The position numbers and the translations under genes are program-made. A stretch of DNA of 64,000 nt from Acytostelium subglobosum LB1 (taxonomy: Eukaryota > Evosea > Eumycetozoa > Acytosteliales > Acytosteliaceae): contig NW_012236524.1 of assembly GCF_000787575.1 (NCBI RefSeq), positions 869,665 to 933,664 of the forward strand, written 5' to 3'. The notes under the pieces are model-generated. The model was not told the DNA's origin. It ran no database searches and was given only the letters and a program-made list of their open reading frames with translations. This document shows, in pieces, positions 44,299 through 55,768 of the stretch (position 1 is the first letter of the stretch; every line of letters begins with the position of its first letter).

Positions 44299-47200
44299 TT
44301 AGAACAGTCCGAAGGCTTGCTTCTCCTTGTTCTTCCTCCATGCTGGAAGCTTAGCGAACTCGTCTCTTGGCATCTTGAACATTGACTGGAAGTCTGAGTC
44401 ACTCAGATAGTTCTCGAGGTTGTTGGAGTCCAGATGAGCTGGCTTCTTGACGAGCTCACTCAGTGGGACGTTGGTAGTGGCATTGGATGGTGCAGCAGCT
44501 GGCTTTGGTGCAAGCTTGGCAGCTGGCTTAACTGGTGCTGGAGCGGCAGCTGGGACTGGGGCTGGAGCAGCAGCGACAGGAGATGGGGCAGCACCAACAG
44601 ATGGTCTTGGTGGGAGCTTGGCAGCTGGCTTGAGTGGCTGTCCAGTGGCGGGTGAGACAGCGGGACGTGGTGGGCCTGGGGCGACCTTGGCAACTGGCTT
44701 TGGTGCAGCGGCAACTGGGGCGGGGGTTGGGGCTGGGGCTGGAGTGGTTGGTCCAGTCTGATCGGCGTACTCTTGCTTTCTGATTGAGAACAGCTTCTTC
44801 TCGGCCTGCTCCAACTCCTTCTTCAGTTTGAGAATCTTGACCTGAGCCTCCATCTCGTGCACCTTGAGTCCAGTGACGGACATGCTCGATGAATCAAAAG
44901 CAGTCTCCTCCTCCATCTGTTGGCCAACTGACTTGGCAGCCTCGACAAGCTGGGCGGTGGCGCCAGACACTTGCTTGGCAGCCTGCGACAGCTGTGAGTT
45001 GGAAGCACTGTTGATGTCAGCCTTGGCTCTGCTAGCAGCGACAAGACGGGCAGTTGTGGCAGCGACACCCTTGGCGGCGGCGACCAGAGTCTCCTCCTCA
45101 GCCTTTCCTTGGGTGGAGTCGTTGGCAGACACCACGAGGGTCTGGACAGATCCGGCGACGGCCTGGGCAGCAGAGATAAGTCCACGAGCCCATGTTGGGT
45201 CACGACGGTAGACGTTGGCGCCTCCCTTGTTGACCTTACCCTGAACGACCAACTCGTGTTGCACGGCGGTGGCACAGTTGACCAGGATACCGGTGGCACT
45301 GGTAATGGCACGGGCAGCCTCGAGGATAGCCTCATCGATACCTGCCTCATCAATGCCAGAGGCGGCACGAGCGTCCTCACGCTTCTTCTTGGCCTTGAGC
45401 AGGGCGGCGGTAGCCTCCTCAATGACTCTGGCGGCCTCCTTCAACTCCTTCTCGGCCATCTCCTCAAGGTTCTCACCAGCCTGGAAGAGCTTCTTGGCTC
45501 TCTCTCCACCTGGCAAATCACCAGCGGCAGACACGACCTCGTTGATGGCCTCAGCCACCTCACCAGAGGCGTCAGACAACTTGTTCTGTGCCTGGTGGTT
45601 GGTTGGGTCGGAACGGACGTTCTTGGCGGCTTGGATCAGCTTGAGGATCTTGTTGGAAGCATCCTTGGCTGACTCTGTGACGTTCTGTTGGATGACTGCG
45701 TCGTCTGTGAGACGAGTGGCACCCTTGGCATTCTGCAGCAGGGATCTGACTGATGCGATCGTTCCCTTGGAAGCCTCATTGAGCTCGTCTGGTGCAGTGT
45801 TGGTCGAGCTGACCAAGTAGGCAATCGACTCGGCCAATGACTTGGCAGAGGTGACGACGTCCTCGGCGGTGGCTGACGCGTTCTTTGGTGCGTTGGGGGT
45901 GTCGTAGTTGCCCAACTGCTTTCTGATCTCGACAGCGACAGAGTCCAACTCGCGGATACCCTTTGTGGAGGTGGATGAGTTGGCCAGGGTCTTCAGCGAG
46001 TCGATCGACTCGTCGAGGTTCTTGGAGGCAGTGGTCATCTGGCCCTTGGTGGTTGGGTTGGGGTTCTTCTGTGCGTTTCTGGTGGCAGAGATGGTTGACT
46101 GCAGCGATGAACTGACGTTTCTCGAGGCATTGAGGATATTCTGCTGCATCGATGGGTCAGAGGTGAGGGCGGCACAGACCTTGGTAGCTTGGGACAATTG
46201 CTGGTCGAGACTGGCAATGTGCTTGGCGTTGGTTCCGACCTCCTCGATGGTGGCCGACTTGATCAACACCTGGTTGGCGGCGTGCAGCTCCTTGGCCAGA
46301 CGATCAATGTCAGCCTGGACCTGCTGTGGGGTGTGTCCAGTGGTGTCAACATCGACCTGACCGGCAGCGGCAAAGAGCGAGGCGGCATCGAGGTCAGAGG
46401 TGACTCTCGAGATGGATTCCAATGCATTGTCAATGTCACGGTCACCTGTGGCACCAGCCTTGAGCGCACTGATAAGGGTGGCGATGGTTGTGGTGATGTT
46501 CTTGAAGTTGTCGTTGATCTTTGCCTGCAGGGCAGCGTTCTTGTGGTCAGCGCTGGCCAACTTAGCGTCGTGGATGATCGAAGCGGTGGCGCCAACAATG
46601 CCGTTGGTGGCCTCAAGCAACTTCTGGCGGGCAGCGGCGTCGTTGGTGGCGGCGGCGGTAGTACGAGTGCTCTCCACAAGTCTTGGGATGATGCCTCCGA
46701 CGTTGAGGGCGTTCGAACCGATCTCCTCTGGCTTGTTCTTGGTGGCAGTTACCAAAGATGAGATACCGAGAGCCAATGCCTTGGCGATCTCGGTGGTGTC
46801 GTCCTTGTACTCCTGGTAGGTCTTGCCCTTTGAGTCGTTGGCTGGCTTGAACAGAGTCTCCTTGGACTTGTTGATGGTCTGGATGGCCTCATCACAGTCA
46901 CGTGACTGCATGACACCGCCCTTGACTGATGTGAGAATATCGGCGATGGCCTGCGAGGCGTTGTAGGCCTGCTTGGAGTCGCTGACATCGCCACCCTTGG
47001 CGGCAATCATCAACTCCAACATGCTGTCGGCCAACTTCTTGGACAACTGCAGCTGGGTCTGCTTGATCTCGGTGTTGGTGGTGAGCGAAGCCAACTCCTT
47101 GGACACCTTGACAATCTTTGGCAGAATGTGGGCGGTCTCCTTGGCAGACTTGCCGAGGTTCTGTGGTGCATCCTTTGGTGCAGCGAGGAACACCTTCATG

Positions 47201-50200
47201 GACGAGGCCAGCTGTCTGGAGATCTCGACCAACTCCTCTTGGCACTTGCCGGCAGTCTTGCCAGCTGGGGCAGTATTCTCGAGCAGACCAATGGCAGCGT
47301 TAAGCGAGGCAGAGTCAAGGTCGACGACGGCCTGTTGGATGATCTCGATCGACTCGTCGATGTCCTTCTGCTCTGGCTTCATGCCGTTGATGGCGACCAA
47401 CAACTGTTGGACGGCGGTCGACACGGACTGCGAAGGCGGCTGAGAAGTGCTGGTGGACGTTGGCGTCCTTTGTGCCGGTGGAAACGCTCTTGCTGACGGC
47501 CATGAACTGGGACATCGAGTTGGCGACTGAGCGCGAGGCGTCCAAAAGAGCCTGCTCAGAGGTGGACAAAGAGTCAACGTCGATGGTCACGGTCTGTGCA
47601 GCGTCGACTCCCTCGACAGCCTTGAGGAGCTCACGGATAAAGTTGGTGACCTCTTGGCGAGCGGCGGTCAGCTGGTCGGCTGGTGCGACCTGGCCAGAGG
47701 CAACAGACTTGGCAATGTTGACAAGCTTGGTGGTTCCGTTGGCAACGTTCTGAGCCTCAAGCAGGATTTGCTTGGACTTCTCGGTGTTGCCAGTGGTGAG
47801 TGCCTGCGAGGAGAGCTTGCGTGCAGCGTTCATGAGGTTTGGCACGGAGAGAGCGAGGTTCTTGGCGTTGACGGCAGCCTCCTTCTTGTCCTGCTCGTTC
47901 AGAGTCTTCTTCTGGCACGACTGAGCGAGAGCTGCGGTGGCAGTGCCGACCTTGCCAGCGAGAGAGGTGACGTTGTCTGGGTTGTGGTGGTCCTTGCCAG
48001 TGTTGGCATAGATGGCGGACTTGGCACTCTCGACAATGTCTCTGAGGTCCAGTGCGGCTCTCTTGCAGTTGGCACCCAACTTCTCTGACTGAGTCTTGGA
48101 GTTGACGATCTGGCTGCTGTGATCGGCGAGGTCCTTGGCGTGCTTGGTCAACACCTTGAGGGCGTCGGCACGGATTGCGTGGTTGATATCGCCAGTGTTG
48201 AGCTGGACGATGCACTGCTTGACGATCTCGATGGCCTCAGCAATGTCAGCCTGACCTGGGACGGCCGACTGGATGGTGTGGACGAGTGACTTGACCAAGT
48301 TGTTTACATTGTTCTGTGTGTTGATCAACTCATTCTCACCCTCGCCTGGACGAGCGGCAGCGTAACGACTGGCGTGCAGCAGCTTGATGCAGCCATCTCC
48401 GAGAAGAGCCAGAAGCTTGGCAGTCTCGGCGGCCAAGCTCTTGTTGGGGCATGAGCCTGTGGCAGCATTGCAAGTGTCGACCAACTGTGAGTAGGTTGAA
48501 GCGGTGGTCTTGGATGATGCTCCAAGTGCCGATGGGTTGCTGCGTGCATTGGCTGTGGTCTGCGAGGAGGAGGCAAGCAGGGCCTTGGATGAGGAGATGG
48601 CCTTCTCGCTGTTGGTACCGTACTCACCACCGAGGTTGACTGGTGGGTTGTTGATACGTCTGATGTCGTTCTTGATGGTCTCAATAGCATCATCGAGATC
48701 CTTTCCACCTGGGTCTCCACCCTTTGATGTGGCGAGCAGGGCGGCCAAAGCCTCAGCAATAGCTTTGACGGATGATTGCAATGCAGACTCGAGTGGGGCA
48801 TCACCTGGGTTGGAGGCCACAGCACGAGCACAGGAGACCAAGTTGGCAGACTCAGTGGTGATCTGCTTAGCAGCACCGAGGACAGCGCGTTGCACCTGTC
48901 TGTTCTGGGAAGCAGCCGACACTGCCTTGGCAGCGTTGGTGACCTGGGCGACTGAGCCGGCCAAGTCCTTGCATGTGCCTCCGAGCTGGTCTGGGGCAGT
49001 CTTGTACTGCATCAAAACCTGCTTGGCGGTGTTGCCGAGCGATCTTGCGGCGACATTCAGGAGCTCCATAGCGTTCTCACGGGTCTGGCCTGGAATGTTC
49101 TGGAGAAGACCGGACTGGGCAGCGTATGACTGAGCCTCCATATCGGCCTCGAGAGCTTGAACCTGCTCCAAAGCCTCATCAAAGTCCTGTTGACCGACGG
49201 TGGACGACAGGTCTTGGATCGAGTCCAAGAGAGCCTTGAGGGCGTCCGACGCGGTGTTGGCAGAGTTGGTGAGATCAGACTTGAGGATTGGGTCCTGTAC
49301 TCTGGGGATGACTCCCTTGGCATCGGCCACCAACTGGTAGGCGATTGGGGCGGCAACCTTGACCTTCTCAATCAATTGGTTCTGTGCAGAGATGTCGTTT
49401 GGTCTGGACTGTGAGACGTTGATTGAGTTAACCAAGTCGGCAATCTCATGAGTGGCCTTGTTAATGGCGTTGAGGATGCGGGCTGCATCCTGATCTGGGA
49501 GAACTGGAGACACAATCTTGCTAGTGGTGATCAGACCGGTGGTGGCCGCACAGGCAAGCTTGGCGTTGGTTCTCAAAGCCTGGTAGGCCTCCTCCTTGCC
49601 AGCATCGCCGACCAACTGCTTGGTGGCCATGGCGAGACGCTTGGAGGCGTCTTGCAGCTTGGCAAAGGTGACTCTGTCGTCTGGGTTCTCAGCGCTCAGC
49701 TGAGCAACCTCGACAAGGTGACGAGCAGCCTCGGCGACAGCCTTGGAGCACTGGATAAGTCTGTCACGGACGGCTGGGTCGTCGGTCTTGAGTGTGGCAC
49801 GCTTGGCACCGGCGATCAGGTGCACCATAGCCTCCTCGATCGACTTGCTGGCGCCGTTGATCACATCTGGGCGACCCTGGGCACCGAGCATCTGGGCGGT
49901 GGAAGAGAGAATCTGCTTGGCAGCGTTGGAGAACTCAACGTCGTCACCGCTTCTTGGCTGGGCCAACTCGGCAGAGTTCAAGAGATAGGCGTAGGCGTCG
50001 GCGATCTGCTTGGCACGCTGTCTCAACTTCTCCAGCGAGGCTGGGTCCAGGTTGGAGGACTTGGCTGTGGCAATCAGGTAGTTAATTGAGTCCTGAGCGG
50101 CCTTGGCCGATTGATTGAACTGCTTGCGGCAGTTTGGATCCAAGATGGTTGGGGCCAGTGCCTGGGCGGTGGCAGCGGCAACAACACCAGCCTTGCCAGT

Positions 50201-52304
50201 CTCGTCGGTGGCGCTCTGCATCTGGTTGCGTCTGATTGGATCGGTGATTGAGGTGGAGTATTGGTTTGACTGGTTGACCAGCTCCTGGGTGGCAAAGGCA
50301 ATGGCCTTTCCAGCCTCCTGGAGCAACTTGGTCGTGCCTGGGTCGGTGATCTGTCCGGAGCATGCACCGTCCAGGTAGGCAGTCATAAGTCTGAGCTGCT
50401 CGGCAGCCTGGGCGACCAGGTTTCTGGCGTTCTCGTCGTTGGGGTTGGCAGCCAGATCCTTGGTGGCTCTTAGCAGCTTGGAGATGGCCTCGGCAACAGC
50501 CTTGGCACCGTCAAAGAGAGGCATCTCTCCGTCGGGGTCCTCACCGGCGGCAATGGAGGCAGCACGGGCAGCGTGCACCAATTGGTCGATGGTCAGAGCA
50601 ATGTCACGTGCGTTCTGGTCCATCATGCCACGGTCCATTCCGTTGGGATTGTTCAAGTTGCCGAGCAGTTTGCCGGCGGCGGCAGCCACAGCCTTGGCAT
50701 GGATGGCCAGCTGTTGGCGCCATTGCTGTGGGGTGAGTGCAGACTTTTGGCCAATGACGCTGTCTGGTGCCAGCTCCATCTCGTTGAGGAGGTTGGCGAC
50801 GGCGGCAGAGGCAGAGTCGATGTTGGTGACCTTGATGGAGAGGGGACCTCCGAGGCCGCCACGGTAGCCAATCGATTGGCCTGGCACCGAGTACTGGCCC
50901 TCGCGACCACCAGCGCCATCAAAGCCAGACAGCGATGAGGAGGTGGATGTCTGGGAGGCCTGGCCTCTGATGCGGCCCAGGGACTCAACGTTGGCAATGT
51001 CAGTGTCGCCCTCCTCAATGACGACAGATGTGTCCTTTCTCTTCTTCATCAAGATTTCAATGTAACCTCCGAGCAACTGTGAGATGGCCTCACCCTCAGT
51101 GGTGATCACACTGACGTAGTCGTCCTCGTAGTCACCAAAGTCCAGAGTGAACGAAGCTGGTGAGGCAGCCCATCTACGGAGATGGTTCAGTGGGTACTCA
51201 TGCTCGACCTCCTTTGTCTCTGCGTCCAGACGCAAGATTGAGTCTCTGGTGATACCAAGCAACTTTGGTACAGGCTTCTTCTGTCCCTTAACACGTTCCT
51301 ATGATGATGCAGCAGTAAGAGGTTAGATGTTATGTCCTTTGTCCTTGATGTCTGTCAATCCATTACTACCCCAACATACCTTTGTCTGGAAGAAGGTGAT
51401 ACCGTATGTCTTGAGTGATCTGCACAGTTGGACGTATCTGAACTTGGAGTTGGACTCGGTCATACCGACCAGCTTTCTGAACTCCTTGTAGATGTCCTTC
51501 TCGGCGTCCTTCTTCTTGTGGTAGGAGGGTGGCATGTACTCCTTGATCTTCAAGTAGCCAGCCTTGTGCAGGTTGGTGTTGTGGTTGCCCAGTGAGATCT
51601 GGCACTGCAGGGCAGCAAACTGGATGGCCTCATCGTAGGTGCAAGGATGCGAACCCGAGACGATGGCGTCACGTGACTGTACGTAGACGAGATGGAGTTG
51701 GATTGGGTCGTCACGGTTGACGTTGAAGTCGTCGACGAAGAACTTCTTCTTGAGCAGCACGACGGCCTCGTCGCTGACGCCCTGCTCGTGGAGTGGCTGG
51801 GTGTGGTTGAGCCAGTCGGTCGTGGTGCCTGCACTAGTCTCGGCCTGCAGGGAGAACTCCTCATGGTTCTTGATACCTATTCTCTTTCCGACAATCTCAA
51901 TGATCTCGCCCACAGTCAAACTGTCATCGATCAGCAAGGTCTTGACAGTCTCATCCATCAATCTAACCTTGAGTGCTCTGTGCTTCTTCTTGTAATCAAT
52001 CTCATCCTAATATGTACAATCATGCATGTGTGTTAGACCATGATGCTGCTGCTACTGTTGCTGCATGTTGTTCACGACTTACATTCATCTTCAAGTCGTA
52101 GAACTGGAGTGGCTTGTCCAACTTTAACCAGCGAGCTGGACGCTTGCCTTCGAGGCCTGGTTGGAAGAGACCATGGTCCTCACCGCTGTCATTGATTCTC
52201 TCTCTGATCTGTGCACAGGCCTCATGCACGAACATTGTTGGAGCAAACTTCATGGCCTTGACTTGATTGTCGCGGACAATCCTAATCTTTAGTGTCAACG
52301 ACAT
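44299..52304 (-). CDS. talB: Talin B homologue with villin headpiece
   Basis: Exons are 52083-52304, 51380-52006 and 44299-51298. If a single extra base in exon 3 is discounted, the length is about 2615 residues, matching my recollection of about 2614 for D. discoideum TalB (TalA is about 2490). The N-terminus MSLTLKIRIVRDNQVKAMKF starts the FERM domain (F0-F3). A long helical rod of Ala/Gln/Asn-rich bundles follows. An I/LWEQ actin-binding module precedes a Pro/Ala-rich linker and a C-terminal villin headpiece ending KNKEKQAFGLF. Talin links integrin-like receptors and membrane to F-actin. The reading frame shifts near 47440-47455, where no GT-AG intron fits; an assembly error is likely. The two introns are short. 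Confidence 0.92.
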
Positions 52305-54229
52305 TCTATCTCTTTAACTTTGTTGTTGTTAAGTATGTGTGTATGTGTATATGTATATGTATGAATGTGGGTGTATGTGTGTGTGGATCTGGATGTCTAT
52401 TAATGGTAATGTTTGTTGATTGTTAGAAGTAATGTTTGAATGATTGTTAGAGATATAGATCCATATACTTACCAAAAAAGGTAGTGTTGTGATGTTGTAG
52501 TGTGTGTATGTATGAGTCGGGTAGGGTAGTAATAGAGATAATTAAATAAATATTATAAAATTATTATACAATTACAACTAAGTATCCAAAAAGTATATAT
52601 GTGTGTGTGTGTGTGTCTTTGGAAGTTTAGTTGTTTTATATCTCTTATCTCTATCTCTTATCTGTATAAGTATAGTCTTTGTATGTCAACAACAAAACAT
52701 TCAGGTTGGCAGGTTGGCAGGTAGGGTAGACAGGGTAGGTATGGGTAAGTAAGAATGTATGAATAGAATGAATGAATGAATGGATGGATTGATTGTGTTA
52801 ATTAATATCAAAACAAGTATCTATCTAATACACATAACATAGAGCTATGCTCAGGTCGTGGTGGGGGTGTGTTGTGCAAGAGGGGAAGAGGCAATCATGA
52901 TGAAGTGAGCGAAACAAGACGCGCCGCCGATCAAACATGTGTTTGGGCCTTCATGTTTGATTTTTTCATCAATGCCAAGTGAAGCCACACAACGACCATT
53001 AAATGAATAGGGTGGGGTTGGTGATGGTCCAGACCCAGGCATTTTGGCAATGCATTGGGTCCATTCAGGTGATCATCGTCGTTGAGTTGTAAAATATTTG
53101 TTGTTGGTTGGTGGTGAATTCGATCGGTTCATTGAAATTTAATCACTAGTGTAGATGGGTATTGGGATACCAATCGTTGTATTTACAATGCCGATGGTCA
53201 CCGGGTTCATTCAAATGGTTTGATAAGCTCCAATGACACAATAAGAGAAGTGACAGACGAAACACAGAATCGTAGTAACAAACAAGACAGTGATGTGAAT
53301 ATGAGAATGTACTTACGCTCGCTTGCACCAGGTATCGATCGATAATATTGACAGGTTAGAAGTAATGGTATGGTATAGTATAGGAATGATTGTTTATGAA
53401 GAACGATTAAAAGGAAATGGCATGGATGACAATGGATGGTAAGAACTGTCAAGTGATGGCTTTAAGTAGCAACGAAGGTATGGATCAAAGTATGATTGAT
53501 GTGATGGAATTGAAGGATAGATCACCTACCATCCAGAGTGTGTGGTGGACATCGATTTAGATTCTTTGCGCTGTGTGTTTGTGTGTGTGTTTGGGTGATC
53601 GGTTTCCGGGTGGGTTGATGGATGGGTGGGAGATCCGGCAATGATGGTTGGTAGAGTGTGTACGGAAGTGATGATTGATTGATTGCCTCAATCCACAACA
53701 TTTAGTGAGTGAAGTGATTATTAATGTTACCTTTTATTCAATTTGTGTAGTCGTGATTGTTATCAATCACAAAGGGCTATAGTTAGAAAGGTAGATGTAG
53801 GGGAGTGAGTGAAGGAACAGGATGGATAGACTTACTGACTGACAAACAGAACAAAGATTACATGTATATTTATATATTCCCTTCTTCTTTCGATTTAAGT
53901 AGTATATTGGGTTCCCAGAGATGGACATCCGATGCTGCAAGGCAACTCACTCATTCATTCTCTCATTTCCTGCCTTTTGTTATTGTAATAGACATCCCAT
54001 AGACTGTTCTTTGAAAATTTGCGTCGGTAACAAACAAACAAACACACACTGGCAAGACGAGTAAATATCGGCTGGTCAATCAGCCATCTCCGAGTGTGTC
54101 CAGTCCCCGTTCATCGTCAAGATCGATGATGGTAATAAAACGACTCTAATACTATAATAGATAGACGTACAATCTGCCATCATTGGCGAGTTTATGGAAG
54201 CAATGGGTTTCCTAGAGGGTCGTTTCCGA
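52305..54229. other. Long upstream region of talin B, no gene seen
   Basis: This 1.9-kb gap lies upstream of talin and behind the leucine-zipper gene, both on the minus strand. It has no convincing open frame. Two good minus-strand donors, GTAAGTATAT near 52467-52476 and GTAAGTAC near 53310-53317, could serve 5'-UTR introns of talin. (TG)n and (GTGT) tracts occur near 52598-52616. Confidence 0.45.
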
Positions 54230-55768
54230 TCAAGATCCAGAGTGCGGGTTCTGTTGTTGATGATGTCCACCAATACTGAAGTTGGTGGGCATTTGTGGAT
54301 GGGCGGCCTCCTTCTTCATTATTGAAGGCTGGTGAATGAGATGGCTCTGAGTGTTTGATTGAGCAGCGTATGTCGAAATCGGGGCCATGTTTGGATACAT
54401 GTGTTGTTGTTGTTGGTGATGTTGTTGTTGTTGAAGTTGTTGTTGTGTTTGTTGAAGTTGTTGTTGTTGATGTTGTTGTTGTAGAATTGGTGGTATATGT
54501 TGTTGATGTTGAAGTTGTTGTTGTGGTAGCATTGGCTGACCACCAGTGTTGGTGTTGATTGAGTGTTGTGTCATGGCTGGTAGCCCTCCAACACTGGCTG
54601 GAGTGAAGTACTTGTATTGGCTAATCTCCTTCTTTAGGTTATTATTCTCGGTGGCCATCACGTTGTAATTCTTTACCAGCTCGTCATAGTTGAATGCAAT
54701 CTGGGAGTAATTGTTTTGGAGTATCGTCAACTCATTCTTGAGGTGAGTCATCCTTAACAACAGGTTGGCATTCTCTTCTCTAATCTCGGATGCGGTCTGT
54801 AACATCTGCTTCTGCTTCAGACGTCGTTGTCGCTCGTGCTCTCGGTGTTGCTCTCGCCTCTTGGCAATTGAGCTCGGTGATCGGTTTGGCTTGGGTTTGG
54901 GTGGCTTGGCCCCGACTTGGGGCTCGGCACCTGTCGATGTAGTTGACGTGGATGTAGTGGTTGTGGTGGAAGTTGTTGGAATATATGTGTTGGAGTTACT
55001 TATTATATTGTTGTTGGCGAAGTTGGAGTTGAACTCAGTTGGGCTGCTGAGAATTCCTCGTGAATTATTGGACATTGGCGATGATAGGACATTGCCAGAG
55101 GAAGACTCCAATGAGTGGCTCGATGGGGATGGTGATGGGATGAGTGAATCGGAGCTGGCACCAGTCTCGGGAGCGACCTGACTGGCTTGTTGTGCGTTGT
55201 ACATAGAGTTGGTTGTGAAGTTATATGGGGTTGGAGAAATGTTTGATGACTTGGAATTATGTTGTTGTAGATGGTATATGTTCTTGTTGAGGATCGGAGT
55301 AAATTGATTGAATGAATCGTCCATTGATGTTATGGATGGTATAGTTGTAGAGGAGGTTGTAGCGGAGGTTGGGGTTGGAATGCCCAAGTTCTTCAGCTTT
55401 TCAAAGTTGGCTTGATTGTTGTTGTTGTTGATGTTGTTGATTGATTTATCCGTGTCGCTGGTATTTGGTTCCACCTTGACAAAGACGATATTATTATTAT
55501 TATTGTCGTCGGAGTTGGTAGTGATATTATTGTTGATTGATGGTGGACAGATATTGAAATTAGACGAATGGTCCATTTGTGGATGTGGGAAACGTTCTTG
55601 TGGTTGTTGCGGGATAAGTTGGTAGAGCTGTCCACTGCCGACTGGAACAAAAGACATTTCCTTGGTAGATGGTGGAGAAGGGGAGGAGTAGACTCTAGAT
55701 GGGTCTCGTTGGATCATTGCTCTTGAACTCGGTGTGGTGTCGTGTTGATCAGAGCCCGCGGTCATCAT
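54230..55768 (-). CDS. Leucine-zipper (bZIP-like) protein with polyQ tail
   Basis: A single exon encodes 512 residues from MMTAGSD. Residues 1-290 are Ser/Thr/Asn-rich and disordered. A basic stretch, KRREQHREHERQRRLKQKQ near 307-325, is followed by a leucine-zipper-like coiled coil with ENANLLLRMTHLKNELTIL and a second heptad run to about residue 385. The C-terminal 120 residues carry Gln and His runs. The layout is that of a bZIP transcription factor, but the basic region lacks the usual Asn-x7-Arg and has His/Glu instead. It could therefore be a divergent bZIP or another coiled-coil protein. A nuclear role is probable. Confidence 0.7.
   Translation of the reverse strand: MMTAGSDQHDTTPSSRAMIQRDPSRVYSSPSPPSTKEMSFVPVGSGQLYQLIPQQPQERFPHPQMDHSSNFNICPPSINNNITTNSDDNNNNNIVFVKVEPNTSDTDKSINNINNNNNQANFEKLKNLGIPTPTSATTSSTTIPSITSMDDSFNQFTPILNKNIYHLQQHNSKSSNISPTPYNFTTNSMYNAQQASQVAPETGASSDSLIPSPSPSSHSLESSSGNVLSSPMSNNSRGILSSPTEFNSNFANNNIISNSNTYIPTTSTTTTTSTSTTSTGAEPQVGAKPPKPKPNRSPSSIAKRREQHREHERQRRLKQKQMLQTASEIREENANLLLRMTHLKNELTILQNNYSQIAFNYDELVKNYNVMATENNNLKKEISQYKYFTPASVGGLPAMTQHSINTNTGGQPMLPQQQLQHQQHIPPILQQQHQQQQLQQTQQQLQQQQHHQQQQHMYPNMAPISTYAAQSNTQSHLIHQPSIMKKEAAHPQMPTNFSIGGHHQQQNPHSGS

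Noticed and set aside
45109-47496. Long open frames on the + strand opposite talin
   Set aside because: They mirror the GC-rich, Ala-biased talin codons and have no start context, introns or domains of their own.
53207-53452. 81-codon hydrophobic frame upstream of talin
   Set aside because: Composition is AT-biased, with no homology or start context; it is probably leader sequence.
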